64,000 nt of DNA from Zygnema cylindricum (taxonomy: Eukaryota > Streptophyta > Zygnematophyceae > Zygnematales > Zygnemataceae): NCBI GenBank assembly GCA_037447655.1, contig JBBHKE010000282.1, positions 1 to 64,000 of the forward strand. The letters run 5' to 3'. How positions within the stretch are numbered: the first letter of the stretch is position 1; every line of letters starts with the position of its first letter. Under the pieces are notes generated by a model. It made no database searches and was not told the origin of the DNA. It saw nothing but the letters and a program-made list of their open reading frames with translations. Shown here piece after piece: positions 42,086 to 54,416 of this stretch. The translations under genes and the position numbers were made by a program.

Positions 42086-45000
42086 AACTTGGTCAGTGCT
42101 AAACTCTTTTGCACCACAATGTTGTGCTTATAAGGGTGGAGTTCCATTAGGACATTCTGTAATTGTACGGCCAACATTACAGAATGCTACAATTTGAACG
42201 AAGATCCATTGCGCAGAGTCTGTAAACCACGTGTTCATAATTTAGTGGTACCACGTGAGCTAAGTTTGGATATTAAAAATCGTCAATGATTTTCACACCG
42301 ACCAAAAATCTTCATTTGCGTACCATGTACGTGCGTAGCAGGTCATCGGTTAACACAACTTCTGTACTCTTTGTAGACGCGTGTAGACGCCTGATCAGAT
42401 ACCACCTTATTTTTTTTAGGGTTCCTGGTTTTTCGCGAGAAGAATGAGCGTTGCCAGAAATAGTGTGACGAATGGGCGCTAACAGAAATAGTGTGACGAA
42501 AGTGCTTTACGACATTTCGTTTGTATTTTTGTTGGATTTTTGAATGTGTATATCGTATGCGAAATTTGCTGATTTCCGTTTGTTCCCATATTGACACGTA
42601 TGCTCATTATCCAACGTGTCGCTTGCCAATTTTTTCTGTAATTGGTGAGGTACTTCGCGAGGTACATCACCAATTACAAAAACTTTCGAAGCGAATACTT
42701 CGTGAAAAAATATCCAACGGTCTTTGTTAACTCCCAGACTTTTGGAGAATATTGTAAAGATTCTCTGTAATGTTGTTTTCTGGATAAAAACAAAATAAGA
42801 GGTACGGCGTAGTACGGAAAGGTCCGAATTTCTGTAAACAACCTCACTTTTAGTCTAAAGGAATTTCACCCTAAGTTTGTTACAAGATTGGTAATTTATC
42901 TCGTGCTATTAGTGCAAATAAATAGCAACAATTTTCTAAATAATATAGGTTAGATGCCTATTTTCTGTTGCAACAAAGAAATTCTAAAACTTGAAATTGA
43001 GGAACATGTACCCTGCTTATAATCGGAGTGAAGGTTTGTTTGCATTGTATAAACACTTGAAAAAGAGTAAAAGTAAAGGTAATACAATATTGCAAAAACA
43101 AATTAACATTCGAGTACATGTCAACCATAATAGTGCAAAACGCTACATGATGTTCATGAGATGACTCTTGGATGCATACGTCGTCCAAACAGACTGTGAA
43201 TACGATAAATACAGCTGAAGGTGTTTTATGTGATGACATGCTCAACAACTCTAAAGATCGTGAGGTTATAATGGGTTCTTGTCAAAGTACGTGTGAAAAA
43301 ACTTGATGTGGACAATGATTTCAGCAACGGGCAGGGAAACCAGGGTACATACAATCGCTCGTAAAAACGTACTCATATCTACGTTCATGAAAATTAAATT
43401 TACTGAGTGTGAAATATTCCCAAATATAGACAAATTGCATGGAAGCCCTGAAAATTCCTTTACAATCCGCCTTCTCTCTGCCAAAAGTTAATTCAAGGAA
43501 CTTGCAGAGAGAAAGGTCTTCTGCCCCGTCCAAACAATGGCGACAGTTCATGCCTTCACCAGCAGCTTTATCTGCCGAGAAGATAAGCAGAAAATATATA
43601 TATTTTAGGATTTTTGAAGGGTTTTTAAGGTTTTCTAAATCTGTACAAACCTTCACCTCCTACCAAAGATATCATGATAATTTTTGTTGGTCCCGGAGCG
43701 ATATATCGAGCCCTCTTGACCGTCGTTATTCGATCGAATATATCACGATAAATTTTTACCCGATACACAACACTACCTTCTAGAGTCTGTAGGTATTCAC
43801 GGGTTTTTATGTTTATTGGTTTGACAGACAAATTTTTCTGTGTTAGAACCATGCTAAGTGAAAAAAAATATAATTGATAAAACAATTGTGTTTCAGGTGT
43901 GAATGGTGAATGGAAATCTAACTAGGCACTTTTTTGTGCTATTTTTTATTGTAAGGATTGAACATCAAGATTCAAAGATACTTCAATTATTTCTGCTATT
44001 TCATTATTTTACATAATGGTTTAAGATGGATGCCATAATTTCATATTTTGTGAATTCTCTTTGTAATTCTTTTATAATTTGCAATTTGCATTCACACCTG
44101 TATGGTACATTACGCTTTTGTCTCATCTCTGATTTTCAACACAATTCTAGAGGTGGTCTTTTTGAGTATTTTTTGACAAAGTCCTTTTAGAATTTTGAAA
44201 AAGTACGAGACATGATCAGTTATTCTAATGATAGGATTTGTTTTGCAAACGTCTGTAAAAACAGAATGGTGTTTAATTCTCCTTTTGGTCAAAAGATTAG
44301 TCAAAAAGCTGGTTGTCTCTGTTGTTTTTTTTTTTTATCTCATCTTTTTCTTTGTTTTGTATTATATCTAACCACAACGATGTTTGAAAAGGAAATGGTT
44401 TTGTGATTTTTATAGCATGGACAAAAAATTGGACTTCCGTCATGCAATGGGAAGAAATCCAATATTTGTTTATGATTTATTTTTCTCATTTATTTGTTTT
44501 TCACATATTTACTTATCCAAACTCACATGATCATGCTCTTAAATATAGTAGCACAGATATTGACTTTGTCAAATATTCTTCAAATACAAATATTCTTCTA
44601 CAGATACGGTAACTATGGTAGAAGTTGAGCAAGAGCAAAACTAGAGAACTCCAGTGATTTCATATTGCAATGCACTTTGTCTATAAAACAAACAACCTTC
44701 CACAGCACCGTTCTTAGCCAAAAGGAATTATCGTGTTATCAACGTTCAGCATCAAAACTCCATAAAATGTCATTTTTTTCAGGTCACAGTATAGATAAAA
44801 ACCGATAAGGCAGTGTGTCAACCTTGAATACTGCTGTCATGCGACGCTTCGACGTTGGTCAGGTGTGCACAGAGAAAAGTTGGATTGAGTGGCAAAAAAA
44901 AAGAAACTTTAAGATTTTCACACTTCATAGTTGATAAAAATCACAAGATACATGATATACTTTTCCCGGAAAACAAAAAAAAAAACAATTTTGTAAATGT

Positions 45001-45703
45001 ATTTGTAAATTTCCACAGATTGGTTCACAACCATTTAACCGCAAAATTTTGGAGTCTGGATTACACTTAGTTGTGATAGTAACATTAAGCCAGACTTGTT
45101 TTTGTTATTTTCACTAAAAAAAAGTTTATTAAAGTAACTCTTATTTCCATCACAGACACCTGGAAAAGACTAAAGAAAAGAGATAATCCTCAAAATCCTG
45201 AACTGCCGTTATTTCACATATAGCTTATTTCCATTTTTTACCACCTTACACCGTTATTTCTACATTATCAATTTCTCTTCGACTTTTTTGTTTCCTCCCG
45301 ATTTTGTTATAACATTTTCACACACTTGTCTCCCTTTCACTTTACTTGAAAATATGCAAACCTTTTTAACATTTATTGACAAATTGAACAAACCTAAAAA
45401 AAAGAAAAAAATGACAAACCCTACAAAACCCAAATTCCCCCGTCCCTTTTAAAACCCTCTTATGCCTATATAATGACTTTTTGAATGCTTCTGAATACTT
45501 TTGAATACATTTACCGAATGGGAATATTAACAAACGTATATCCTTCCCCCCTCTCCCGTCTCTCTCCGTCTCCCGACGTCTCCCTCGTATTAATTTGATT
45601 TAAGCGATCCACATCCAGAATTACTGTTCCGTTTAACGGATTATTTCCTGACGGAGAATCTGAATGGATTCCTGAGACACTACTTGTAGGAAGCTCGCCA
45701 GTA
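42086..45703. other. gene-poor interval
   Basis: Contains an imperfect palindrome at 42637-42684 (TAATTGGTGAGGTAC...) and scattered short frames without recognisable domains (e.g. 43321-43656 minus). Unidentified exons cannot be excluded. Confidence 0.4.
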
Positions 45704-46596
45704 CTATTTTTGTCCTTTTCTTCCATTTTGTACTGTAATGGTACGGCAGAGAGGACAAGAAATATTTGTCCGTAGCCAAGCATCGATACAATCTTACAAA
45801 AAAAAACAAAAAATAGGATAGTGTTCAAAAAAACATATAGGAAAAAAACAAATAATAATAAATGTGAACTTATAACACAGGAGAGGATAAAAATTCAATT
45901 TTTTAAATTTTATTATAAAGTTGACAATTGCAGTGTTATTTAAAAAAAATATCAATTGAAAAATTTTAAGGTCGTTTTTTTTTTGCTTTTTTTTTAATTC
46001 GAAACTTCTATCAGCTTTGAACCTCTTCCTTTCCCCTCTGCCTCTCCAACCCCTCTCCTTTCCCTTCCCTTCCCTCTCCCTTCCCTCTCCATCTACCCCT
46101 TCTTACCTTATAGAAATAGTGTCCACACGTGTGAATCTTCCTCATAATTTCCGCCTCGTCGTATTCTCCCAAACACACCGTACACTCTCTCCCGTACCGT
46201 CCCTCCTCTTCCTCCTCCTCCTCCCCTTTCCCATCCTTCCCCTCCTCCTTCTCCCCCTCTCCCTCCTCCTCCCCCACCCCAAAAGCATACGTCCTCCCCA
46301 CCACACTAATAACCTCCTGACTCATCCCCTTCTTCTCTCCCTCTCCCCCTCCCTCTCCTCCTCCCACCTCCTCTCCCTCCTCTCCCTCCACCTCTCCCTC
46401 CTCCTCCCACACCTCCAAGAGGAGTGCGAGGAGGATCATAGGCTACCCTCCACCCCTACTTGATTTGGAAGCCAATAATAACCAAGAGGGAGAGGGAGGC
46501 GAGGGATAGGAGGATAAGGACATAGGACGTTAGGGGTAGAGGGAAGGAGGAGCGATGCGAGGAGGGCTCGTCAGGGGAGAGGGGAGGGTAGATCAT
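45704..46596 (-). CDS. ATL-type RING-H2 E3 ligase gene 1 (possibly defective)
   Basis: Three pieces. 46456-46596: M-I-Y-P-P then a transmembrane helix (residues about 25-44). 46107-46439: acidic Glu/Gly linker, a G-M-S-Q-E-V-I-S motif like the ATL GLD box, and the first half of the RING (E-C-T-V-C-L-G-E-Y...H-T-C-G-H-Y-F-Y-K). 45704-45792: the second half (C-I-D-A-W-L...S-C-P-L-C-R) with a stop 10 codons on. ATL proteins are membrane-anchored ubiquitin ligases. Oddities: a TAG (46456-46458) separates the helix from the rest unless a short intron is spliced there. The donor AAG/GTAAGA and the acceptor TTTTGTAAG are one base short of keeping the RING frame. The second RING histidine is Tyr. It may be a pseudogene. 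Confidence 0.65.
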
Positions 46597-47225
46597 GGTT
46601 GGAGGGAGGGGAAGAAGGAGAGGGAGTGGGAGAGGAAAGAGCGGGAGGGGGAGAGGAGGGAGAGGGAGTTGGATTTTGGGTAAAAAGGAGGGAGAGAGAG
46701 GAGGGATAAAGTACTGGAACAAAAGGGCTCCCAAGTCCGCGCTGCTCGAACGAGTGGTGACCACAAGCACAAAGGAACTCGTCCAAAGCCACACCCAAAC
46801 AGAAGCTAGTAAGTGCGGGATTATTGTATTTTGTTCGAAAACTGAAAATAAAGTAAAGATAAAAAACATGCATGTAAAGATAGAGTGAAACATAATACTT
46901 CCTTAGTTTACAGTCTTAATTCGTACAGTAAACTCTAATTGTACTTGTACAATATCAAGACTTGTCAGTTTTCCATTTAGAATATCAAAAGAGGTCCACG
47001 TATTGCATTGTGACATCATGAAAGGATATTAAGAGAGATGGAGGGACAATAGGTCATAATGTGAAGTTTCTCTAAAGACTCTAATTTCATCCTCGGTAAA
47101 AGAGCTTTCTAATCCCTTTTAAAGGATTGACATCTTGTGGTTTTGCAAATCCCCTTAGATCCTTTTAGATAGAGTAGAAGTAATACTAGAATAAAAAACA
47201 TAAATAGGAGACGTGAAGGAGCTAC
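46597..47225. other. upstream region of ATL gene 1
   Basis: GA-rich from 46600 to 46720, then unremarkable sequence; no promoter element singled out. Confidence 0.3.
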
Positions 47226-47400
47226 AATACGACATGATATGATACAATACGATCCAATACGATACGATACTTTACGATAGATATGATATGATACCGTACA
47301 AGACGATACTATACATTACGATACCATACGATAGGATATGATACCATACCATACCATACGATACAATTCTACACGATACAATACGATACGATACAAAACG
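47226..47400. repeat. ACGAT/GATAC pentamer repeat
   Basis: Degenerate tandem of ACGATAC- and ATACC-type words on the plus strand. Confidence 0.8.
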
Positions 47401-48175
47401 ATTTGTTTTAGTGATGTACATCGGCATCACATTGATATGATGTGCCGATCAAATAATATGCAACATTTGCAATTTGATAATATCAATATCTAATTCATTG
47501 ACATTAGCGATTTGATGTAACGATACGAACAATATGACTGATGCGATACGATAAAATCGATAAACTATCAAATATTAGAGTGCTGTGAACGCACGCAGTT
47601 GAACCGTCAATCAGTTCAAGGCGGAAAGCTTCTCTTGTCAGTGGCTTTAGATTTACCAAACATAAAGTTAAATATCTCACATACGTTGAAGTGGTACATC
47701 TCTGAAAATTAAGGTCCTAAAGACCGTCCAATAACTCGGAGGGGTGACATTCACCGGAAATATACTCCTCTATGTGTAGTATGGCCCGTGACGCCATCCG
47801 CCACATCAGCAAAATCCTGGGTTTTGGGCGAAGCGCAAAAAGAGTGGAAAGACAAAAGATGGGCAACATCGGCATATTGAACATAGTCTTATCGGTTATT
47901 TTTAAAAATGGGTAAAATCGAATAAATTATATGCAAAAGAAACTGTCGCATTGGACATCGGTCTGATGCGATATAATCCACCACACTACACTGCACAAAA
48001 CTGTTAACCAATACGATCCGACTTTTTCTGGACGGACATCATAAAATTCTGTTAATAACACTTTTTTAAAGTTCAGAGGACTACAACTCGCCACGTCTCC
48101 CCACACTACCTCAGTACTGTACATTCTGATCTTGCACTTGCACGAATAATTCCTTTAATAGTGATGGGCAGTGTT

Positions 48176-48374
48176 CACTGCTCATCGCTATTAGTGTGAA
48201 GGAATTATTAGCATTAACGCGCAATTACTATTACAATGCTAATTTAGGGCAGAGTGACGTGGTCGATTTAAAACGGCTTCCTAAATAGTGTTATCAACAC
48301 TATTTTATAATCTTTGGCCAAAAAAAGTGATGACTGAATTAGTGTTAACAGCACTAACAGCGATGGACAGCGCT
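48176..48374. mobile_element. short TIR element, CACTG variant
   Basis: Ends CACTGCTCATCGCTATTAGTG and complement CACTAACAGCGATGGACAGCG are imperfect inverted repeats related to the CACCG family. Lies downstream of ATL gene 2. Confidence 0.6.
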
Positions 48375-48748
48375 CAAAAAGAAAATAAGTATGCACTACA
48401 ATAACTTTAACAGAAAAGAGTGGGAGGACCTATTTCCGAAAGAGGGTAAGCTACAACAATCCATTTACTAAAAGCCCTTTCTATGCACATAATTTGGTGT
48501 AGACAATATAATATTCATCCATTCATACTATAAAGAAACCAATCACCAAATATCAGTGTGGTCCACATTTATTATAAACTAACCCTCTCACAGTCCTCCA
48601 CTTCCTGTATCCCTCCCCCTGTCTATCCAGCTTTCCCTCTCACTCTCCCGCTTTTCCCACTCCCGCCTCTCACTCTCCTCCCCCTCTCCCTCTCCCTCCC
48701 CCTCCCCCATCGCCCTCCCCTTCTCCCCTCCCCCCTCCCCCCCCCCAC

Positions 48749-49183
48749 CTTGTGGAAGTGGTGTCCGCAGGCGTGCAGCTTCCGCAGAATCTCTCCCTTC
48801 CGATACTCTCCCAGACACACCGTGCACTCCCTCTCCTCCCTCCCTCCCTCTCCTTCCCCTGCCTCCCTTTCCCCTCCCTCTCTCTCTCCTCCTCCCCCCA
48901 TCCCTCCCTCCCAGTCCACTCCAAAAGTATACGTCCTCCCCGCCACACTAATTGCCTCCTCCGTCAACCCCTTCTTTGCCCCGTTCCCCCCTCCCTCCCC
49001 TTCCCCTCCCCCCCCACTGCGACGGCCCCGAGGGATAGGGGGCGATGCGAGCATGAGCCATCCGTGCCTGGCCTTGAGCAGCGCCAGAATGAAGATGAGG
49101 AGAATGAGGACGAGGAGGATGGCGAGAATGGACTTGCTTATGTTGGGGGGGGGGACGACGGCCCGGTAGCCGTACGAGTCCAT
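48749..49183 (-). CDS. ATL-type RING-H2 gene 2, first exon (145 codons)
   Basis: Starts M-D-S-Y-G-Y-R-A-V-V-P-P-P, then one transmembrane helix (residues about 18-37), a Gly/Glu-rich linker, K-G-L-T-E-E-A-I-S-V-A-G-R-T-Y-T-F-G, and the first half of a RING-H2 with all expected ligands (C-T-V-C...H-A-C-G-H-H-F-H-K). It is paralogous to gene 1 over the GL(T/M)-x-E-x-I block and the RING. The frame ends at AAG/GTGGGG, exactly the intron position of gene 1. No exon encoding the remaining Cys-Ile-Asp-x-Trp half was found down to 48.2 kb, so either the intron is long or the gene is truncated. GA/CT-rich coding sequence inflates spurious frames on both strands. Confidence 0.6.
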
Positions 49184-49650
49184 GGGGAAGGGGGGGAGGG
49201 AGAGGGAGAGGGAGGGGGAGGGGGAGGGGGAGAGGGAGGGGGAGAGGGAGGGGGAGGGGGAGGGAGGGGGAGAGGGAGGGGAGGCGGAGAAGGAAGGAAG
49301 GGGGAGTGGGAGGGTTATGCGGTGGGAGGTGGGAGAGGAAGAGAGAGGAAGGGGGGGAAGAGAGGAGGGACAGGGGAGGGACAGGGGAGGGAGAGCGCAA
49401 GTAGAGAGACAGGAGAGGAGAGAGATGAAAGAGAGAAGAGTGGTGAAAAAGTGGTGAATAGGCAAGGGAGGGAAAGAGGGGTAGAGGGAGGGCGGTAACG
49501 AGGGACAGGAGAGAATGAGAGCATGAGAGGGAGACAAGTGAGAGGAATCCCGAGGTGTGACGTGACTGCCTCGAGGGAGAGGCGGAGAGAGAGTGGCAGG
49601 GAGGAGGCCACGAGTGGCAGGGACAGCTCATACGTCACAGCGGAGGTAGC
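49184..49650. repeat. purine-rich tract upstream of ATL gene 2
   Basis: GGGAGA-rich on the plus strand (CT-rich leader on the gene strand), typical of a low-complexity 5' leader. Not coding. Confidence 0.6.
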
Positions 49651-50643
49651 GGCATTTTCGTGCGAAGAAAATGCCCCCGATTTGTCCGTTTCCTATTTCA
49701 ACGTTTTTTGTCGCCTTTTCAATATACAGCTGTGATTCGAGAACGGTACGGCATGAAAATGGTTCACAAAGCGTACGGCATCCGCCAATACCGTGCGAAA
49801 CTACGCATGAAATGATGGAAGTGCTGTTCGGGCTGTACTTTCTGTACGAAGACTCCTCCAGGCTGACGGTCGGATGACAGCCTTGTAATGTCGGCCGTTT
49901 AGTACGAGCGAACTCTAACGTGTTCGCGGGAGCTCGGCTTCTTCGCATTTGTTCATTTGTTGTCGTCTTGGGGCCATAAACTGCAGTACTGTACTGTAAT
50001 CTAATAATCTTAGTTGTCTATGTGGATCCACGTCGGAGTTTCTTGACTTTTTAATACACTGTTTGTTTGTTTCTATGGTCATAAACTGGCTGTTTACTGT
50101 AGAGTAGTTCGAAGTGAAGTTCAATGAACGTCAAACGCCCGACTCTTCCAAAGGATGGCTGATCTAAGCCGTACGATTACTGAGCGGGAAAACTTACCAA
50201 ATTGTACTAACAGTGTCGGGCTGAAGCTTGAAAGCTTTAGAAGCGACAAAAATACGTTTGAAAGTTTAGATATTCGTAAAATTGTCTGAACGCAAAAGAT
50301 CTTTGGATATTGAAGTAAAAAAAAAAAACAAAAAAAACAAAAAAAAACAAAAAAATATATCTATATATAAGTAGTATTATAGTTATATATATAAAAGTTT
50401 CTTTTTCATTTTTTAACTTCTTAAGACTTTTTTTCCCTTTTTTTTCTTTAAGTTTTCTATTTTTTATTGCTATTTTTGCAGCTTCTATGGCTGTCCGTAT
50501 TGGACCTCTAGTTCGAAAAAAATTAAGGACAAAACGGAAACACGAAGCCGGCAAATAAAAAAATGGTGAAACATGTTTAAACGTCATTCCTACGTCTAGA
50601 TGTTGAAACGTTTTAGGAAACCGGAGAACAACACCGAGTGTAA
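49651..50643. other. intergenic region with a 9-bp hairpin at 49652-49676
   Basis: GGCATTTTC-n7-GAAAATGCC forms a perfect stem upstream of ATL gene 2. The rest, including an A/T-rich stretch at 50310-50470, holds no recognised gene. Confidence 0.4.
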
Positions 50644-51282
50644 GGGTATTTTCGCATGTGCTAAAGTTACAATTATTTTCTGTCGTTTTCCTCCATAACT
50701 TAGAAAAAAAACGAGAATATCCGCAGCCGTACCAAAATATAGAAATTACCACCGTACAAGTTGCGTTACCTTGAAACTTTATACATACAGTAGTTTGTCG
50801 TCTAGTGTAATACAATTTGTCGTTTAGCGCATTTCGACCCACTTTCGCGTCCTTTCAACACATGTTCAAACTTTACATCAAATCACCTCGCGAGGTGATT
50901 TAAATTAAAGTCCAAAAAGGTGAACGAATAGGCAGACAGTGTCGCACGTGTCTGAAATTTTTGTGCGCGGAGTACCAAAAAAAAAACACTGCACGTTTCC
51001 AGCCTGTGCGTACTGTTTTCCGTGCGCTCTCAAAAACATGTGTCTTCACACATACGGCGTATGAAAAATATTGGCCACTTGTCAGCAAGTGGGAAGACGA
51101 AAAACGAAACCGCAAATTCTGTGCAACAGCGAAAGGTATTTTAGGGTTTCGACACGTCGACAATATACGGATATTACGAAGTCACAAAAAATGTACAGCA
51201 TGCAGAGAAACGCCTCAAATTGAAGCCGAGTGGAAGTTTCGCCTCATTTTATGTACCACTTCATCTGTCACAATTCTTCGTA

Positions 51283-52446
51283 TGAAATTCTATGGGCTCC
51301 ATTGCCACACAGAATTCGCAGATCGAAAGAAGCTAATCTAGATAGTGCCGACTCCAAGTTTATATTAAACCCAAATGATTGACCCCTTGACAATCAAAAC
51401 CCCATTACAACTTCACCCCTGTGAAATAAGAATTTTTGGGTGCTCAGTTTCACCACAGAATGCAAAGTTAGAATATGAGTTTAGGAAAACATTCCCCACT
51501 CTGAATTTCCCTTAGAAATGCAGCCACCTTGGCAGGCAATCACTCTGACCAACTACACCTCTGTGTAGCTTGGACTCCCCTGAGTCCGCAGCAAAAACAA
51601 TTACTTATATTGGTTAACTGAATTAATAGTTATGGCTGGCAAAAGTTTGCCTTTTATATACATGCTCCCTAGAAGAGAGGTGCCTACCAACCAAAATATT
51701 CCAAGTCCTAAAACCCCCTCTCTAAACCCCCTAGTACTGAGGTACGACCCAATGGTAATACATAAAGCTACAAGTGCTGGTGTACCTTTTGTACGGTCAT
51801 CGTACGACATGGCCAGAAAGTCGACACATGCCATATGCTGGCTCGTTCTTATTATCCCCTAAGATGGCGCAAGCCGATGTGGTCGTGCCACGTGTCAATT
51901 GACGTGGCCGTGACCGCAAACCGCAAAAAATCCATTCCGTGATCTCGGCATATATCGCGGCCGTCCGATCAGAATTAGATTTCAATTGTGGCCGTCGAAA
52001 ATATATGCGCGGTGTTTGTTTCGATATCGAAACTAATGCGCGGTATCCTTTTCGTCACCTATCGTATTCCGTACTATACAAAACTGTATCTATGCACTAC
52101 ATATCCATTTCCCGTTAAATGAATTAGTCTACGTGTAACTATTTATATATTTATCAAACCCTATATATCCTATCACTTGTCCTAGACGCAACGGTCAACG
52201 CTAACGACTATATTGACGGACATCAGGTACCAGGATCAATTCCTGGGTTCGTCAATACTTTTGGTAAACCCGTCTGTTTTCTGCTACCTATCTGCTGGAA
52301 AGCTTTAGGTAGCCATGGCTTTATCACCCTACCCAGCCTTCAGTGACTACAACAAGTGTGGGGGCTTGGAGAAGGGAGTTAGAGGCAGACTGCCTCTACC
52401 TTTTTCCTATTATAATACAGACCTAGAAAATACTCAAATATCAACA
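51283..52446 (-). mobile_element. solo LTR-B with TSD TCGTA
   Basis: 1164 bp, same length as the copia-3 5' LTR but more diverged. TCGTA at 51278-51282 and 52447-52451. Carries the shared motif block, CGAAAC inverted repeat and tRNA-like module. Confidence 0.92.
52183..52262 (+). promoter_or_regulatory. antisense tRNA-like minihelix module, solo LTR-B
   Basis: Acceptor arms TTGACGGAC (52213-52221) and GTTCGTCAA (52247-52255) still pair through a G-U, T-arm intact, B box GGATCAATTCC (52233-52243), TTTT at 52259-52262, A-box-like TAGACGCAACGG at 52183. Confidence 0.55.
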
Positions 52447-52588
52447 TCGTACACGTCTACGTAATTCACCTTTTTTTAGTAACAGGTTATTTGGGTTTAC
52501 ATCCGAATGCTCTGAAAGCTGTACGGAGAATCTTCGCTAAAAACAAACTAGCAAGACTAAGTTTCGGTTACATGCGAAAATACCCTAA

Positions 52589-54319
52589 CTCGCGGTCCGT
52601 CGCGCGAAACTTGCAAGCGTCAACAAGTGTACAATAAAAATCAACAATCTTGTCATTGCTTTGTCGTTTCCGTTGTAAATAGTATCGACAATAACCATAT
52701 TGATTTTTTGTGATGACCATCGCACAGAGGTCGCAAAAGTCAAAATTTTAGATACTCGAATCCGTCAAATTTGTTTTTTTCAAAATCTGAACACCCGCTA
52801 CCCGACCGGATTATGTCACGCTCCTAAATTGTTACCCGTTACCTGCTACGCTTTTACGAAAATAAAATTTGCGAAACTCGATTTCCCGCATCTACATGTA
52901 TACGCCATTGATGGTACATCTCCCTCGTACTTTCCACAATACCAAAATTAAAAAGTACAATAATTTTGGATAGTATAGACAGTACATAACCTTCAATTAT
53001 TCTCATTTTTTGCTCACCCGACCTTACCCGATTTTTATATTTTTTTGTGAATCACCTGCCCAAATCCCCCCGGGCCCCAAAATTTGGCACACGAATCCGT
53101 TCCGGATCCGACGAGGGCGGTCGGGTAACTCTCGGGTACGGATTCGGGTAACCATTTGCGACCTCTACCATCGCATCGTATCGTGACGCTAGAGGATGAG
53201 CATTGGGTCGATGTTGTCGTCATCCCCTAATATATGTCCGACGTGAACAAAATTCGCTGACGAGAATTTGAAAGCGATTGTCATACGCATCCCAATTGTC
53301 GGCCGGCCCGTAGACCCTAAACTAAAGGCGCATTTGCTCTTCGGCGAGCGGGTACCCATACTAAAACAAGAGTATGTACCTTTTTTGTAGACCTAACGCC
53401 ATGCCAAATGGGGTCGTTTTCTCGTAAAGTGGAGTAAAACTACAATAATTTGCAATTTAGCTTTAAACTACATAATAACATTCAGATAACTAATTTTTTG
53501 GCACTTTGTCTTAGTTCGCACGTTATTACGGTTGAATTTTTGCCAAATCCCAATTTTAGCACGAGTTAAACCATTCATCATTATTCAATGAGTAAAAATA
53601 AAGTGATAGTAACATATATTCGGATAACTATACCTGAATGTAAAAACTAAATAACTAAGAAATTGAGCTCAATTTTTAGAAAAAAAATAAATTGAAGTTA
53701 AAACGTTCATACCACGATTAACACTTTTCCAATTTTGAGATAATCGATCTAAACCCGACATTAAAAATGTTACAATGTTCAGTGCTAAACCACTGTTAGT
53801 TTCTACTTTTCGTTATCAACAAATATTATATTTTTGTCGTGTTAACAGTTCGATTAAAGTCATCTACGTGACTAATATCCGTCTTTTATAATGATAATTT
53901 AAATTTGTTTAGGTTTATAAAATTTAATCAATTTCATTGATTTGTATTGTTATTACGAATAACACTCAAAGGCAACGAAAACTTCGAACTTTTGGAAAAA
54001 GTGAAAAACCTTAACAAAATTACATTATAACACTATAAATTGATGATTAATCCAAACTAACCACAACAACCTAAAGAAGACCAATAGTCATATTAAAAAA
54101 AAAACATTGACATGGGGATATGCCACAATAAACCTTCGAAAAAAAACATGTGTATAAGTCATGCGGAGAAATTAGAAATGTATAAGTCACAATTGATGTT
54201 ATACTAAATGTTAATTTGAAAGGTCAAAGTTTAGCAACATTGTATGCCAAACAAAACGAATATATTTCCCTTCTAACACTTGACTAATATATGCCTTGAC
54301 TATACATTCACTACTCAGT

Positions 54320-54321
<2 letters not shown>
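52589..54321. other. AT-rich interval, nothing recognised
   Basis: No domain-bearing frames or terminal repeats seen. Confidence 0.45.

Positions 54322-54384
<63 letters not shown>
54322..54384. repeat. (AT)n microsatellite
   Basis: About 31 AT units, 32 bp left of the copia-2 LTR. Confidence 0.95.
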
Positions 54385-54385
<1 letters not shown>

Positions 54386-54416
54386 CTGTTAGAATGCACG
54401 CAAACTATGTAAAAGC

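Larger units (their letters stand above)
50644..52585 (+). mobile_element. PIF/Harbinger-like element 5, split by a solo LTR
   Basis: Ends GGGTATTTTCGCATGTG and (complement) GGGTATTTTCGCATGTA, flanked by TAA at 50641-50643 and 52586-52588. Palindrome AATCACCTCGCGAGGTGATT at about 50881. Without the solo LTR the element is about 773 bp. Confidence 0.8.

Noticed and set aside
43321-43656. 111-codon minus frame with Cys-His cluster
   Set aside because: No convincing zinc-binding spacing, codon signal or neighbouring exon; overlaps an equally long plus-strand frame.
48558-49631. Several overlapping long frames on both strands around ATL gene 2
   Set aside because: They are Pro/Ser/Leu or Glu/Gly-rich translations of the CT/GA-rich DNA. 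Only the frame with the transmembrane helix and RING ligands is supported.
54211-54399. 62-codon frame
   Set aside because: Ile/Tyr alternation from the (AT)n microsatellite.
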